Shown here: positions 20,129 to 31,069 of the stretch, one piece after another | Layout of the letters: each line of letters begins with the position of its first letter | Numbering within the stretch: the stretch's first letter is position 1 | Origin: Galdieria partita | Taxonomy: Eukaryota; Rhodophyta; Bangiophyceae; Galdieriales; Galdieriaceae | Length of the DNA: 64,000 nt | Assembly: GCA_025991245.1 (NCBI GenBank) | Contig: BQMJ01000025.1 | Coordinates: 62,001 to 126,000 of the forward strand | Direction of reading: 5' to 3' | Notes under the pieces: generated by a model | The model's input: only the letters and a program-made list of their open reading frames with translations | Database searches by the model: none | Told to the model about the DNA's origin: nothing | Position numbers and translations under genes: made by a program

Positions 20129-21853
20129 ATGCGTGGAGGTAACGTACAAAGTGTTGCTACAGAGAATGTCCAAGGTAGGGAGTGGAACTCAGAGAACCTG
20201 AAAGATGAGACTGTTGGCCAGAAAAGTCTCAATGTTGTAGAGTCAGATTCTCAAATAACGGAGAAATCTAACAAGTTCAGTACAGATGGAGAAACCACAA
20301 ATAGCCTCAATAAGGATTCACCGGAACCTTTTGAAGGAGCCTATTATCCATATTCACGTGTGTTGTCGTCTTCTTTCTCTTCCTTGTCTACTCCATACAT
20401 GGCTCCCCCTTCACCTTTCATAGCTGCTCCTTATTATTACCCTCTGTTTCCTACAAGTGGTGTTATTTCTCCCGGAGTTCCACTTTCCAGCTATCCTTTT
20501 ACATTAGAAATGGCTATAGTTCATCAGATCGAATATTATCTAGGACAGGAAAATCTTGCAAAAGATGTCTATCTGAGGCAGCTAATGGATCCAGAAATGT
20601 GGGTCGAAATCGAAAAGTTGGTTACGTTCCCAAAGCTTAGCAGACTGACTACCTCTGTAAGATTGGTTGCACGTGTTTTGAGGGAATTTTCATTTCGTAT
20701 TCAAGTTCATGATGATGATGAAAAAGTCAGACCTATGCCACCTGATAGCAACGATGACAAATGTCTGGTCATAGTTAAGAATATTTCTGGAAATGTCTCA
20801 AAAGAAGACTTCGTAAGTTATTTACAACAAGAAATGGGGAAGAATACCGAGTTGAAGATTTTGACAAATATGGAAGATACTTGGTTTGTTTACTGTGTGG
20901 ACGAAAATGATGCGGAACGTATTTGTTCGTTACTAACTTCTTTATCATTCCATGGAAATGCCCTTGAGGCAAGAAGAAAGATGGAAGATTCCGTGAGATA
21001 TTCAGGAGAACTCGTTATGGATTTTCCAAGGTCTAATAGGCATTCTACTTCCCCGTGGATGACACCAAACTCGTATGCTTCTCAGTTGCTACCTTTGCAA
21101 GCATCAACTTTCTCATTCCCTTCATTTGGAACTTCAAGCTATGTTCCTATGAATTCTGGTATCTATACTTATCCCTTTGCAACTTATACATCATACCCCA
21201 TCAACACTGGTGTAACCGACACAAGCCGGAATGCAAGAGCTCGTCGTCGTGGAAGTAATAGAAGTTTAAAAGGAAATCCAGAAAGAGAATCAAACAGAGT
21301 TGGCGATAACGAGATGTTCGCTGAAAACAAGGCTGTCACAGAAGAATCCATAGTTCAAATGTCTTCGACAAGATTCCCAGCAAGGAATCGTCATCAAGAG
21401 AAAAACTTTAAGAATAAGACTTTAGTTGAAGGTCAGTTTATAACGATGAATGGCAATGTGTCATCTGGAAATGACAATCAGCAAGTCACAAATTATCAAA
21501 GTCGTTCACGTCGGAGTATTTCGGAGAAATATTCAAATAATTCGAAGGGAAAGAGTTCGAATGAGCCAAATTTGTCACTCTCGGAATTTCCCCCGCTGCC
21601 TTCAACAGACGGTCAAAAACTAAACTCACTCTTCAGATCAGGGAAAGCCCTCGTGGACACTACTATTGGCAATGGAAATAGTCAAGCTAGTGGTTCTGAA
21701 TCAGAGACATTGGATGCCAATGAGACAAAAGTTTTCTTAGAAAGAGATTCCAATGTTTGTTATGAAGATACTGAGAAAGGGTCAGTTCCAGTATTGTCGT
21801 TCGGAGATCTGGTGTTAAGTACGGAGAACATTTCAGACTCGCAGACTCTCTAG
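20129..21853 (+). CDS. La-related RNA-binding protein (LARP4/LARP1-type La module)
   Basis: A single exon of 574 residues from the ATG at 20129. A low-complexity N-terminus (~130 residues) precedes the La motif, with HQIEYYLGQENLAKDVYLRQ, DPEMWVEIEKLVTFPKL and LVARVLREF. An RRM-like domain follows (KCLVIVKNISGNVSKEDF), forming the typical La module. The C-terminal half is disordered, with RRSISEKYS-type basic patches and the motif SEFPPLP near residue 490, like short motifs of LARP1/4 and other poly(A)-binding-protein partners. Such proteins bind mRNA tails or leaders and regulate stability or translation. The exact subfamily is uncertain. Confidence 0.8.
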   Translation: MRGGNVQSVATENVQGREWNSENLKDETVGQKSLNVVESDSQITEKSNKFSTDGETTNSLNKDSPEPFEGAYYPYSRVLSSSFSSLSTPYMAPPSPFIAAPYYYPLFPTSGVISPGVPLSSYPFTLEMAIVHQIEYYLGQENLAKDVYLRQLMDPEMWVEIEKLVTFPKLSRLTTSVRLVARVLREFSFRIQVHDDDEKVRPMPPDSNDDKCLVIVKNISGNVSKEDFVSYLQQEMGKNTELKILTNMEDTWFVYCVDENDAERICSLLTSLSFHGNALEARRKMEDSVRYSGELVMDFPRSNRHSTSPWMTPNSYASQLLPLQASTFSFPSFGTSSYVPMNSGIYTYPFATYTSYPINTGVTDTSRNARARRRGSNRSLKGNPERESNRVGDNEMFAENKAVTEESIVQMSSTRFPARNRHQEKNFKNKTLVEGQFITMNGNVSSGNDNQQVTNYQSRSRRSISEKYSNNSKGKSSNEPNLSLSEFPPLPSTDGQKLNSLFRSGKALVDTTIGNGNSQASGSESETLDANETKVFLERDSNVCYEDTEKGSVPVLSFGDLVLSTENISDSQTL

Positions 21854-22197
21854 TCATTTTAGGAAGAATGATTGCTTGCAAGTTGTATCAAATACAATGG
21901 CCAGTATATGGAGGTTTTATACTTGATTGTAATATTGTGGCATAGCATGCTAAACTATATGATTGGTTTCATGTTATTGACCGTGTTGATGGCAATATGA
22001 CGCATATGACATTCAGGTTTGGTTGCTGTGAATTGTCATTGGTTTACAGTATTTATCGCCCATATTCAGATCCATGGCACAATGACCCAAATATAAAGAC
22101 CCAATTTATGAGTTGCTTCTCAATCACCAAAGAACTGTAGCATGTTTCCTTCAAAAGATTCTTTTCTATATCATCGTGGACAATATTATACCCAATA
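21854..22197. other. Convergent intergenic region
   Basis: This 344-bp stretch between the LARP and TIC110 stops holds the two 3' ends. No other feature is seen. Confidence 0.4.
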
Positions 22198-25100
22198 CTA
22201 TTCTGTTTTATGAAAGCCAAATAACGCCCTCAATAATTCCGTATATTCCTGACTACCTGCTTTCGTTTCACCTACTGTGGAAGCCTGATATAATAGTAAT
22301 AGTTCTTCTCTTTCCTTGGTGCTAACAACTGAACTCTGAATCTCATCGGGTAGAAAAATACCAAATTTGATAAGATTGTTCAATTCTCCTATCGCCTGTT
22401 CTGGTTTACTTTGCCTTAAATAGGCAGCAGCCTGAATTAAATGAGAACTACAACGGTTCTGAATGCATTCTATCACTAAAATTTTGGCCTCTTCATCCGA
22501 TATGGAATACTCTTGTTGTAGTTCTCGTAAAAGACTCTGATCTTCAACGGTGATAAGTCCATTTTCAATACAAACGTCCACTTCGAGGGTAAACAAACGT
22601 TTTCTCTGGTCCTTTGTAGATATCGTATTGTCAACCAAGGAAACTTCTAATCGATGACCAATTTCTCGCAGTTCCTTCATTTGCGAAGGTGTGACCTTGG
22701 AGGCATTCAGTATTGTCTGAAGCAAAGAGGAAACTTTGCTCCTCTTGGCATCCCTAATAAGCCCACGACATAGTTCTGGGGACATTGACAAACTTTGCTG
22801 AATGTTGTTCAGGAAATCCAGGTCCTTTTGCTCCAATCGTCCTTCCGAAAGAGCTTGTGACAAGTATTGATTGTAGATGACAGTTCCTAAATTGGAATGG
22901 ACTTTGTTGACTTCTTCATTCGTTAAACCGAAAACTCCAGCAAGACGATCCAAGTCACGGAAGTATCGTTGCTTTTCTGAACGACTCTTAACTGCAAAGC
23001 ACTGAATGAGATACTGACGATACAATTCTTGTAGAACCGCAGGATCAAAAAGATCACGCAAGGTTACTGGAAACTCCAAATAAGTTCGTGTTTCAGGCTC
23101 TGAAGTGTCTCCATTCGAAGTATTCTCTCCGTCCTCTTTATTCACTGTTACAGTCCTTTGTAAGATTAACCTGTTGCGAACGCAGTATTCTACAAGGTTA
23201 CTCAATTCCATAGCAACGTTACCCCCGGCCTCGATTCCTAAAGAAGTTCCTGGTTTCTGTATTAAAGGATCATCTCCAATATCTCTCGTTTCATTGGCAC
23301 CTCTAGGAGCTGAACGTTGTTGAACAATTTTGATAGCTCGGTCCACATAAGCCTTCATCGGAACTTTAGCAATTTTGTATAGAATTGCCTTGGCTTCATG
23401 TTCTGGAAGACCCAACCTCTCTCCAAGACGGTCTAAAGCATCATGATACTCTGCTGGAATCATACCGGTACTTCCCATAGCCTCTTTAATGGATTGTTCA
23501 AACACAGGACTTGCAAGTTCAATATGTATTGGAACAACTTCATCCTTCGAGATAGAAAGAAAATTTCTTAACTTGTCCAATTCTTCTGCTTCCTTTGCTG
23601 AATAAATGCGATTGTTTTCCATTCGTTTTGCAAGTTGCGTCTTATAACACTGTAATTTGACCTGTTTCGAGCTATCCGACGGAAGAGAAAGAGTTTCTTC
23701 CAAGTTTCTGAGCTTCTCCTTATCATCCTCAATGAAATTTGTTTGTGATTCAACCAACTTTTGTAGTCTCTTTTGATAAATGGGTTCAATGACATTTCGA
23801 TAGGCATCATTAGCATCCAACTCGGATAAAGACAATATTCTACGAAGAAGCTCTAAAGAATGGCTCTTGTTATGTCCAAGAGGAAGCTCCCTTAGGCAAT
23901 CATTTAGAAAGATGCGATACAATAATCGACATTCTTCTGTTTGATGAGTTGACGAAATCTTTGTCATTGCTTGCAACACTAACTGTGATGCTCCATCAGT
24001 AGAATCACATATTTCCATCTTCTCCAACATTTCCACAGCAACTTTATATAATGTAATCAACACTCGTGTTTCCTGTTCTACACTTCGAACATTTTGTACT
24101 CGCAAAAAGTTCATTGCTTTCTTGAAACAGGAAGCAGTCGCTCCAGAAACTCCATTCCGAAATCCTAGGAACAAATCATCACGAGAAAGACGCAGTTCCT
24201 CTATCTTGGCTCTCAAACTTTGTATGTACGGCGTCAAGTCTATTCCAATCTCTGAAGACAGGAAAGCATTCTTATCTCTTGATATCCAATCAGCGACACA
24301 ACTCTGCAAAGCTTGTTCCAACTTTCTTTGAAACACAGGAATCGTTACTGTCCGTAGCAACTCTTTGGAAGTATCCACATCAATAGCAAATACCTGACGA
24401 ACTCGTTGAATTTCTTTCAGACCTTGTTCAGGTATGCTCTCATTGTTCTGCAACATTGTTTCTAGCATATAACGATACACCTGTACATGTATTTGAGAAG
24501 AAACTTCCTTTTCAATGGATAAAGCTGAACAAGCTGTTTCCAAGATACCTGAGTCAACTTGGGAACTGCTCAAAACTGCTTTAGCCAAGGTCTCATAAAG
24601 CGGAATGCGTACTCTATTCAATCTTTTTTCTATCTCTTCTTCACTGAGAGAGAACAGTTTCCGAAGTCGACTCCATTCATACATATATGCTTCTTCCGAT
24701 TCATTGTCATTGAAAACTCTATCACAGATACAAAAATACTTGTCCAATGTTGCAACTAAAGATTTGGTTTCTTCCTGATATTCCAAATCCTTTAATTTCT
24801 CTTTCTTTTTCATTTCCTTTTTACGCAGGATATTTCTAGGAGAATTTCCTTTTGCTCCCATGCGCTCGAAGTTTGCAGACTCATCCAAATAGACTAACGT
24901 TCTTCGATATAGTTCTCGACCTACTTCTTGATGCATATCTCCTACATCTTGTCCAGTCAAATGAAATATTCGTTTCAAATGGAGAAGTTGTGCTATTTCC
25001 GTTAATCTCAGCACCGAGTCTTGAATACATCCCATCAAATAAAATTTATAAATTTCTCTAGCATATGGCTGAAATTCTTCTCTAGTTAGTCCAAATCTTG

Positions 25101-25767
25101 CATATATCTTGCAAAGTTCAAGATCTGTAACACTCAAGATACCTTTTTCCTTCAGAAACAAAGCAACTCGTGCAGAACACCCTTGCTTTGCTGACCTCGA
25201 GACTAGATAGAGTGAAACAGAGACCAATGAAGATAATAATAGTCCTATAAGATTGGCATATTTAGGTATCCGTTTTACACTTAATACTCGTCCCCCTAGA
25301 AAACTGACAATTGCAATAACCAAAGCCAGAGAGCGTCGAGAAGCGACGTCAAACCAACCGTACAAACTCTGTAACGAGCCTTCATATTTCTTGCAACTTT
25401 GATATACTTGCTCAGCAATAGATTCACTGCTCCTTAGTACTTTATCAATGCTATTGCCAGAAACCGCAGTATCTATTAAAACTTCGGCCCTTGTGTTACC
25501 TTCACTTCCCACTTGATAAGAGTCTACCGCTTGAAATGTCCTATTTTCTGTATCTGTAACTCTTGCTGATACATTTGGCGAAGCTGAGCAATCAATACAA
25601 ATGTGGAACCGTGTTGCAATTTTGAAGTCAGGACGAGTACAGAGCTTTCCTCCACCAGAAACATTTTTTAACACGGAGTCTCGAGTACGATGACTCTTCA
25701 AGAAAGAACAAGACACACTTTTTGGAAAAAGTTGTAGAAAACAATAGTTGCAGCGAAAGCAATTCAT
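22198..25767 (-). CDS. TIC110: TIC110, plastid inner-envelope import component
   Basis: A single exon of 1189 residues from the ATG at 25767. The Cys/Ser/Arg-rich N-terminus fits a plastid transit peptide. Two hydrophobic helices near residues 120-165 (SLALVIAIVSFLGG and IGLLLSSLVSVSLYLV) anchor it in the inner envelope. The rest is a long, regular array of helical repeats (for example FGLTREEFQPYAREIYKFYL and VFGLTNEEVNKVHSNLGTVI), as in the crystal structure of the red-algal Cyanidioschyzon protein. TIC110 is thought to be a stromal scaffold for chaperones and preproteins. There are no introns despite the length. The first 80 residues are too diverged to judge. Confidence 0.88.
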   Translation of the reverse strand: MNCFRCNYCFLQLFPKSVSCSFLKSHRTRDSVLKNVSGGGKLCTRPDFKIATRFHICIDCSASPNVSARVTDTENRTFQAVDSYQVGSEGNTRAEVLIDTAVSGNSIDKVLRSSESIAEQVYQSCKKYEGSLQSLYGWFDVASRRSLALVIAIVSFLGGRVLSVKRIPKYANLIGLLLSSLVSVSLYLVSRSAKQGCSARVALFLKEKGILSVTDLELCKIYARFGLTREEFQPYAREIYKFYLMGCIQDSVLRLTEIAQLLHLKRIFHLTGQDVGDMHQEVGRELYRRTLVYLDESANFERMGAKGNSPRNILRKKEMKKKEKLKDLEYQEETKSLVATLDKYFCICDRVFNDNESEEAYMYEWSRLRKLFSLSEEEIEKRLNRVRIPLYETLAKAVLSSSQVDSGILETACSALSIEKEVSSQIHVQVYRYMLETMLQNNESIPEQGLKEIQRVRQVFAIDVDTSKELLRTVTIPVFQRKLEQALQSCVADWISRDKNAFLSSEIGIDLTPYIQSLRAKIEELRLSRDDLFLGFRNGVSGATASCFKKAMNFLRVQNVRSVEQETRVLITLYKVAVEMLEKMEICDSTDGASQLVLQAMTKISSTHQTEECRLLYRIFLNDCLRELPLGHNKSHSLELLRRILSLSELDANDAYRNVIEPIYQKRLQKLVESQTNFIEDDKEKLRNLEETLSLPSDSSKQVKLQCYKTQLAKRMENNRIYSAKEAEELDKLRNFLSISKDEVVPIHIELASPVFEQSIKEAMGSTGMIPAEYHDALDRLGERLGLPEHEAKAILYKIAKVPMKAYVDRAIKIVQQRSAPRGANETRDIGDDPLIQKPGTSLGIEAGGNVAMELSNLVEYCVRNRLILQRTVTVNKEDGENTSNGDTSEPETRTYLEFPVTLRDLFDPAVLQELYRQYLIQCFAVKSRSEKQRYFRDLDRLAGVFGLTNEEVNKVHSNLGTVIYNQYLSQALSEGRLEQKDLDFLNNIQQSLSMSPELCRGLIRDAKRSKVSSLLQTILNASKVTPSQMKELREIGHRLEVSLVDNTISTKDQRKRLFTLEVDVCIENGLITVEDQSLLRELQQEYSISDEEAKILVIECIQNRCSSHLIQAAAYLRQSKPEQAIGELNNLIKFGIFLPDEIQSSVVSTKEREELLLLYQASTVGETKAGSQEYTELLRALFGFHKTE

Positions 25768-26100
25768 GCGTATGGCTCAATGGAACGCCGATGGCAAACC
25801 CAAATGAACATTTTAATGATACACTTAAGCACTTTGAAATGATATTTTCTCAACAGGTATTGCAAAGTGTCGCAACCTTCTTTAGCAGTAAAGAAAGTCT
25901 TTCGATATATATTTTGTCCTCTTTTTAAAATCAAGTGGAAATACTCACCATTATTATTCTATCCAATCCATAATATTCATATCATTATACTTTTGAAATA
26001 TTTCCATCACTCCGAAAAAGATTACATATGCAAATATTCGGGTTCCTTCTGGTGACAATAAAACGAGTATTGACAAAATAACAATTCTTAGAAACGGGAA
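25768..26100. other. Divergent intergenic region
   Basis: A 333-bp spacer between the TIC110 and SPF30-like start codons. It should hold both promoters; nothing else was recognised. Confidence 0.35.
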
Positions 26101-26721
26101 ATGGATTTATCTGCGCCAGTATGGCAACTGCAAGCAGAATTACTCAAGTATCAAAGCCAACTTAAGGAAATAGAATTGAAAATGAATGAACCAAACGCAG
26201 AAAAAAGTGAACTTGAAGGTTTAGCAGCAGATATGAGAGACATTATATCAGCATACAAAGAAATGTTGCTGTCCAAGGGTGTGAAGTTAGGTGAGTGCTT
26301 TTGGTTATTCCGTTATGTTCTTTCACGCTGGTCCGATGGTACAGAAAATATGGAAAATAGCGTTTTGCAAAAGAATGTACTTGTAAAAAAAGAACAAAAC
26401 CAATCTGGAGCAAACCCCGGACCGACTCTGAAAACTATTGCGAAGAAACCTAAAAAGTCAAAGGGTCGCAAAGAAGAGGCTTTGAAGGAAAGAGTCCAAT
26501 CTTGGCAACAGTTTCACTCCAAACATGGAGCAAGAAGAAAGAGTATATTTCAATCACCTGAAGAAGGTTCACGTACTAGAGTCGGCTTCCAGGGGTAAGG
26601 AATTCTCTCTTTTATGTAGTCTATGGAAGTGTGTTGAAACAATATTAGGTCGCCAGGAACTCTTACTGCTATTCCTGAACGTAAGAAACATGAGTTTGTG
26701 AATATTAACGAAGACAGTTGA
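26101..26721 (+). CDS. SPF30/SMNDC1-like splicing protein lacking the Tudor domain
   Basis: Exons 26101-26290, 26345-26594 and 26649-26721 give 170 residues. The N-terminus matches the SPF30 coiled start (WQLQAELLKYQSQLKEIELK...DMRDIISAYKEML). The C-terminus matches the SPF30 end: KKPKKSKGRKEEALKERVQS, WQQFHSKHGARRKSIFQSPE and a Gly-rich tail. Human SPF30 has a Tudor domain between these parts, which binds symmetric dimethyl-Arg in Sm proteins. Here only ~40 low-complexity residues connect them. Intron 1 (54 nt, GTGAGT..ACAG) is stop-free and in frame; its retention would give 188 residues but still no complete Tudor fold. SPF30 is needed for tri-snRNP addition to the spliceosome. Confidence 0.75.
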
Positions 26722-26941
26722 TAGTGAAAATGGGATATTTCAGCTTCTTGTATATGATAGACATATGAAGTAAGAGTAACAATCCTGTCGTTGCAACCCG
26801 TTGTCTATTTCATAAGTTTTGGTAAGTCAATAAACACGTCGTTATCAATACGTTTGAAAGATTTATGGCCTTGGAGAAAAGACTTGCTCTTCAAGTAATA
26901 TGCGTTAGACAAACTCTTCCGGAACGTTGGAATTAAACAAT

Positions 26942-28777
26942 TTAGGTTACACTCTCTTCATAGTCCTCTTCCACATCGTCTTCTGACGAGTCATCCGACG
27001 CATTATCTACCGATATATGCGGCAAAAAATCGAATGAGTAACTGAGTACTCCTCGATCTACTAGAGAAGAAAAAGTCTTTGAATGCTGTATCATGGCAAT
27101 AGATGAGGTAGATCTCTTCAGAAAAGATTCATTTTCCTTTGCATTTGGAACCTCGTTTGATTCATAACTGATACCTTGTTCTTGATAAAGAGGCATAGTA
27201 ACTTCCGACTTGTACAAGGAATGAGTTGAATCAGACGAAATGAAAGGCTCATCTTTTACAACGTTATTCATTTCAAAGCTTGTCTCCATGAATACTTACC
27301 CGAATGAAATCTGGAGGAAGTCATATGATGTTCAATAACTTCAAGCATATGAAAAACAATAAACGCAATGCAACACATAACAAAAGCAACCGAAAAGGAA
27401 AGGTCGTAGGAACCAGTCCATTCACGTAAACTTCCGGTCACCAACGCCCCTGTTGCATTTCCTAACAAGCCAAAACCTGAAGTAAGGTAATTCAATCGTT
27501 TTCGTCCACCTTTCTTCATGAAGCTTACCAAATAATGAAGATTGTACTACACCAATACGTGAAAGAGGAAAAACACTGGGAACAATAGAATATAAACAAT
27601 TAAAAGTAGATCCATAACCTGCTCCAAAAGCTATGGCAAAGAGAAAAAACTGAAAACTAGAAGTTCCCAGTGAGGGAAGACGAGTATACTGATTTGCATT
27701 GGTTCCAGGAAGAAATAAAATAATAATACCAGCTGCAGCTGAAGCTGAAGAAAAGGCAGCAAGTCTGTATCTATCATGTGTATCTCCTAAATGACCTCCA
27801 ACAAGTTTCGCAGCAAAAGCAGCACAATTAATGAGCGATAAAATCAGAGACGCATGACCCAATGAGAAGTCCGCGTCCACAGTTAAAAAGAATAAAATAT
27901 TCTCATTAAAACAACCGTATGCATACTGAACACAGATATAACAAGCCATTAGAGAAAAATAAATAGGTGAGAATATAGAACCAGAATTAGTAAGACCTGA
28001 CAACTTTTGGTTGTCATTACGACGAGGTCTTCTACTAAGAGACCTTCTCGAAACATTTCTTAAGGTCGGAGAACCCGAGGAAGATAGCTTTCCTCTATCT
28101 TGTAACCTTCTTGTTGAAAATCTTGGAGAGTATGATGCAGAACTCGGACTCTTCGGAATAAACTCTGAGTCCTTCAATCTCTTGGCAGCTGCAGGGAATC
28201 TCCTCCAAATGTAAAACGCTATAGGGACAGAAATAGTCCCCAAAGCTAACGAAAGCAGTTTCCAAATAAGTCTCCACCCTTTGCGGGCTGCCAAAGGACC
28301 AAGAGTGAAAGGAACCACAGTTCCAGCTAAGCTGAAGCCAGACAATACCAGTCCCAAGGCTAGTCCTAAATTTTCCTTAAACAGCTCAGAGAGTAGAAGA
28401 GAATAGACAGGCACTCCAGTAACTGAAGCAAAGGCAGCCAAACATATATGAAAGAAACAAAGTCCGGTAAAGTTTCGGACCAAAATGGAATACAAAAATG
28501 AAACGAAGCTCAGTCCAATGAAGCCAACTATGAGGAAGACACAAGGACCAACTGAGTCTAGAACTATGCCTTCTGGAACGAGAAACAAAACGTAAGCAAT
28601 CTTCCCAATTGCGATAGGTACAGGGGCAAGAGCCAGAGAAGCTTTCAATTCCTTCACAACTAAAGGAAGTAATACAGCAGGTGCTATAAAGAAACATGAC
28701 ACTTGTAAAAAATTTAATAAAGCCGCGCCAAAGGCAATAGTCCAACACTCCTTTGGCTCCAGCGTGCCAGCAACCAT
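26942..28777 (-). CDS. Major facilitator superfamily transporter, substrate unknown
   Basis: Exons on the minus strand, 28777-27529, 27476-27300 and 27252-26942, give 578 residues. Twelve membrane helices can be counted in two sets of six. They are separated by a basic Ser/Arg-rich cytosolic loop (residues ~200-270, with RNVSRRSLSRRPRRND). MFS-like motifs include the loop GHLGDTHDRYRLAAF after helix 8 and PLAARKGWRLIW in the first half. The C-terminal ~100 residues are cytosolic, ending in an acidic stretch (DDSSEDDVEEDYEES). The fold points to a proton- or gradient-driven carrier of a small solute. Nothing visible identifies the substrate. It lies 75 bp downstream of the SUN gene on the same strand. 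Confidence 0.85.
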
Positions 28778-28852
28778 TTCTTCAATCGGAAATTTTGTAA
28801 AAGTTCAAACGACATTTCACATGAACTGGCAAACATACAAGAATGACAATGT

Positions 28853-31024
28853 CTACATACTAATAGATAATATCTGTCCTGTACTTTGGCTTCTAGACTC
28901 TCTGACAAGTTGCCTAGAGGGACCCTCGCTAGTAATCTTCGAGCGATACCGAGAATCCTTTTCAGACCAACTACTCCTCCAAACGACCTTCACTTGGCAA
29001 ACAAGGTGTTTCCAAATAGCAAACAGAGAGGTCTTGCGAATAAAGCTCAAAATATCTTCATTGAAATACTGATAAAAGGCAATTGCTGAAAGTAATCCAA
29101 TTAAATAAATACTAATAAACAGAGTCAAATTCCAGCCAAACAATCGCATCAATTTTACATAAGACACAGTCTCTTCCAACTTCTGTAGGCGCTGTTGAAG
29201 TATTTCAGACTCTTGTCTAGCAACAACTGCCTGTCTTTTAGCATCTGACAAACTTGCTGCATATTCTGCTAGATGAAGTTCGACATATTGGCTTACAAGT
29301 GACTGATTCAGTTCCAACTGTCTCAACATTCTGGTCACTTGGCGAAAAATACTTTCTTCTACTGCCTCAGAAAATGCACTTATGTTCTGAAAACTGTCAT
29401 TGTGTTCAGTTTGGAGATTCTCTGGTACTCCAGTCAAGTCTGAAAGATATGGTCTTGCAGAGGCTCCAGAAGTGGATTCATTCCATGGCTTGTTGTCACT
29501 GTCGATGCAAGTGTAATTGGATTCATCAACTAAAACTCCTGATCTGTTCCGAGGACCCGACAGAGTTGGGTTTAATGACGAATTTCTTCCATCCACTCCA
29601 ACTATATTTGAAGCAGAAGCTGTCTTCTTTAAGGATGCTCCTGCTATAACTTCTGCAGCAACATGTCGATCCCTATTAGACTGCTCTAGGGCTTCCTTCC
29701 AATCATCTACGAGACGCTTCCCAAAAACCCTGACAAGGGAAATAGTGCAGAAAAATTCTCTTCCTTGAACACCAACAAAGAGTATTTTCAAATATCGAAT
29801 AAAGGCATCGTCTCGAATTTCAAAGCACTGAATATCCCTAGTTTGATTAAATGCTGCAACTTGAAGTAAAATCCATTTATCCGTTGGAAATCTTTGCGAA
29901 CCAAGCAGAACCAAATTCTTAGGAAAAGATGAGAAATATTCAAAGTTAGCAACCTCCACCCGTTTCAAAAGGATTTCCTCTGAAAGTTCTATGACGACCC
30001 ATCTATTGTGTTTGCAGGGACTTAACATATACTTGTCTTTGTCTTCATGTAGAATGTTTTTAGCTCCCGTAGAACCTCTATTGGCAGCAAGTATTCTTGC
30101 TCCTGCATCAACGGATGCAAAGTTGAATCCATCTTGTGATAACGTTTCACCTGCTTCATAATGGAACTTCCGCGAAAATGATGAGCCAATTCTGTTCACA
30201 AGGCTCAACCATTTAGCAAACAACGTGTATATAGACCACTTCTCTTTTAAAACTTTGCCATACTTCTGACCTTCTGAATGATTTGTAAACAAAGCATTGG
30301 ACTTAGTCTCGGGACTAGATATTCTTTGATGTTTCAAAGTAGCAAAGACAGCCATGTCAGCACCAGAATCTACAGGAAAGCTATTATTAACGTTATCCTT
30401 AAAATCTTCAACAGAATCACAAGTCTGTGGTTCTGCTTTGGAGAGATTGTAAACCACACTTTCAAGACTAGATTTGTTTTCTTGCAAACTTTCAAAATGA
30501 GGAGCATTTTGGTTCACTGGCAACGAACTGTTAACCTCCAGCATAGGTTCTATCTTTTGCAACTTCTGCTCAGTACTGTTGTCTTCCTTCTTTCTTTCTC
30601 TTTCGATATCAAAGTATACCTTATCCCTCCATTTTTCAAGAGAAACATAGCGTTCTTCACTGGTTTCCTTTTCTTCTTCACAAGAACTGAAGTGGCTGTT
30701 GTTCTCCGTGAGTAAAGGTTCCTCCGGTTCATTCCTTTTTCACAATAATTCAGCTGGACCATCTCTGTCCAATCTACCTTACCATAATTTGGTGCTTTCT
30801 AAAGTTGAGAAAACGGGTTCCGTTTGCTCCAGTTCATAAGGTTTCGAGGCAGCAACTGAAGTGTGGGCGCCAAGTGTAGGAAAAGGTGGAACGGAAGTGC
30901 AACTACTGGCATAACACAGAGTAGGTTCGCAGTTATCGAGATTTACTGCCGTTGAACAAATTATTTCAATAGTCTCTATATAGAATATGATAGCAAGCCA
31001 AGCAATGCCTAACAGACATTTCAT
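28853..31024 (-). CDS. SUN-domain protein of the SLP1/SUCO (mid-SUN) type
   Basis: Exons on the minus strand, 31024-30783 and 30734-28853, give 707 residues. An N-terminal signal peptide (MKCLLGIAWLAIIFY) is followed by a lumenal segment with the family's EKWRDKVYFDIERERK stretch. The SUN domain spans about residues 245-395, with FASVDAGARILAANRGSTGA, YMLSPCKHNRWVVIELSEEI, LVLLGSQRFPTDKWILL and FFCTISLVRVFG. A helical segment and one membrane helix near 590-615 (FGWNLTLFISIYLIGLLSAI) follow, then a basic tail. SLP1 with EMP65 protects folding proteins in the ER, and mid-SUN proteins also reach the nuclear envelope. The start codon is 45 bp from that of the divergent CBP80 gene. Confidence 0.88.
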
Positions 31025-31069
31025 TTTTGAAATCCACAGAAATCTACAAGAGAAGGATCGCTTGTGTCA

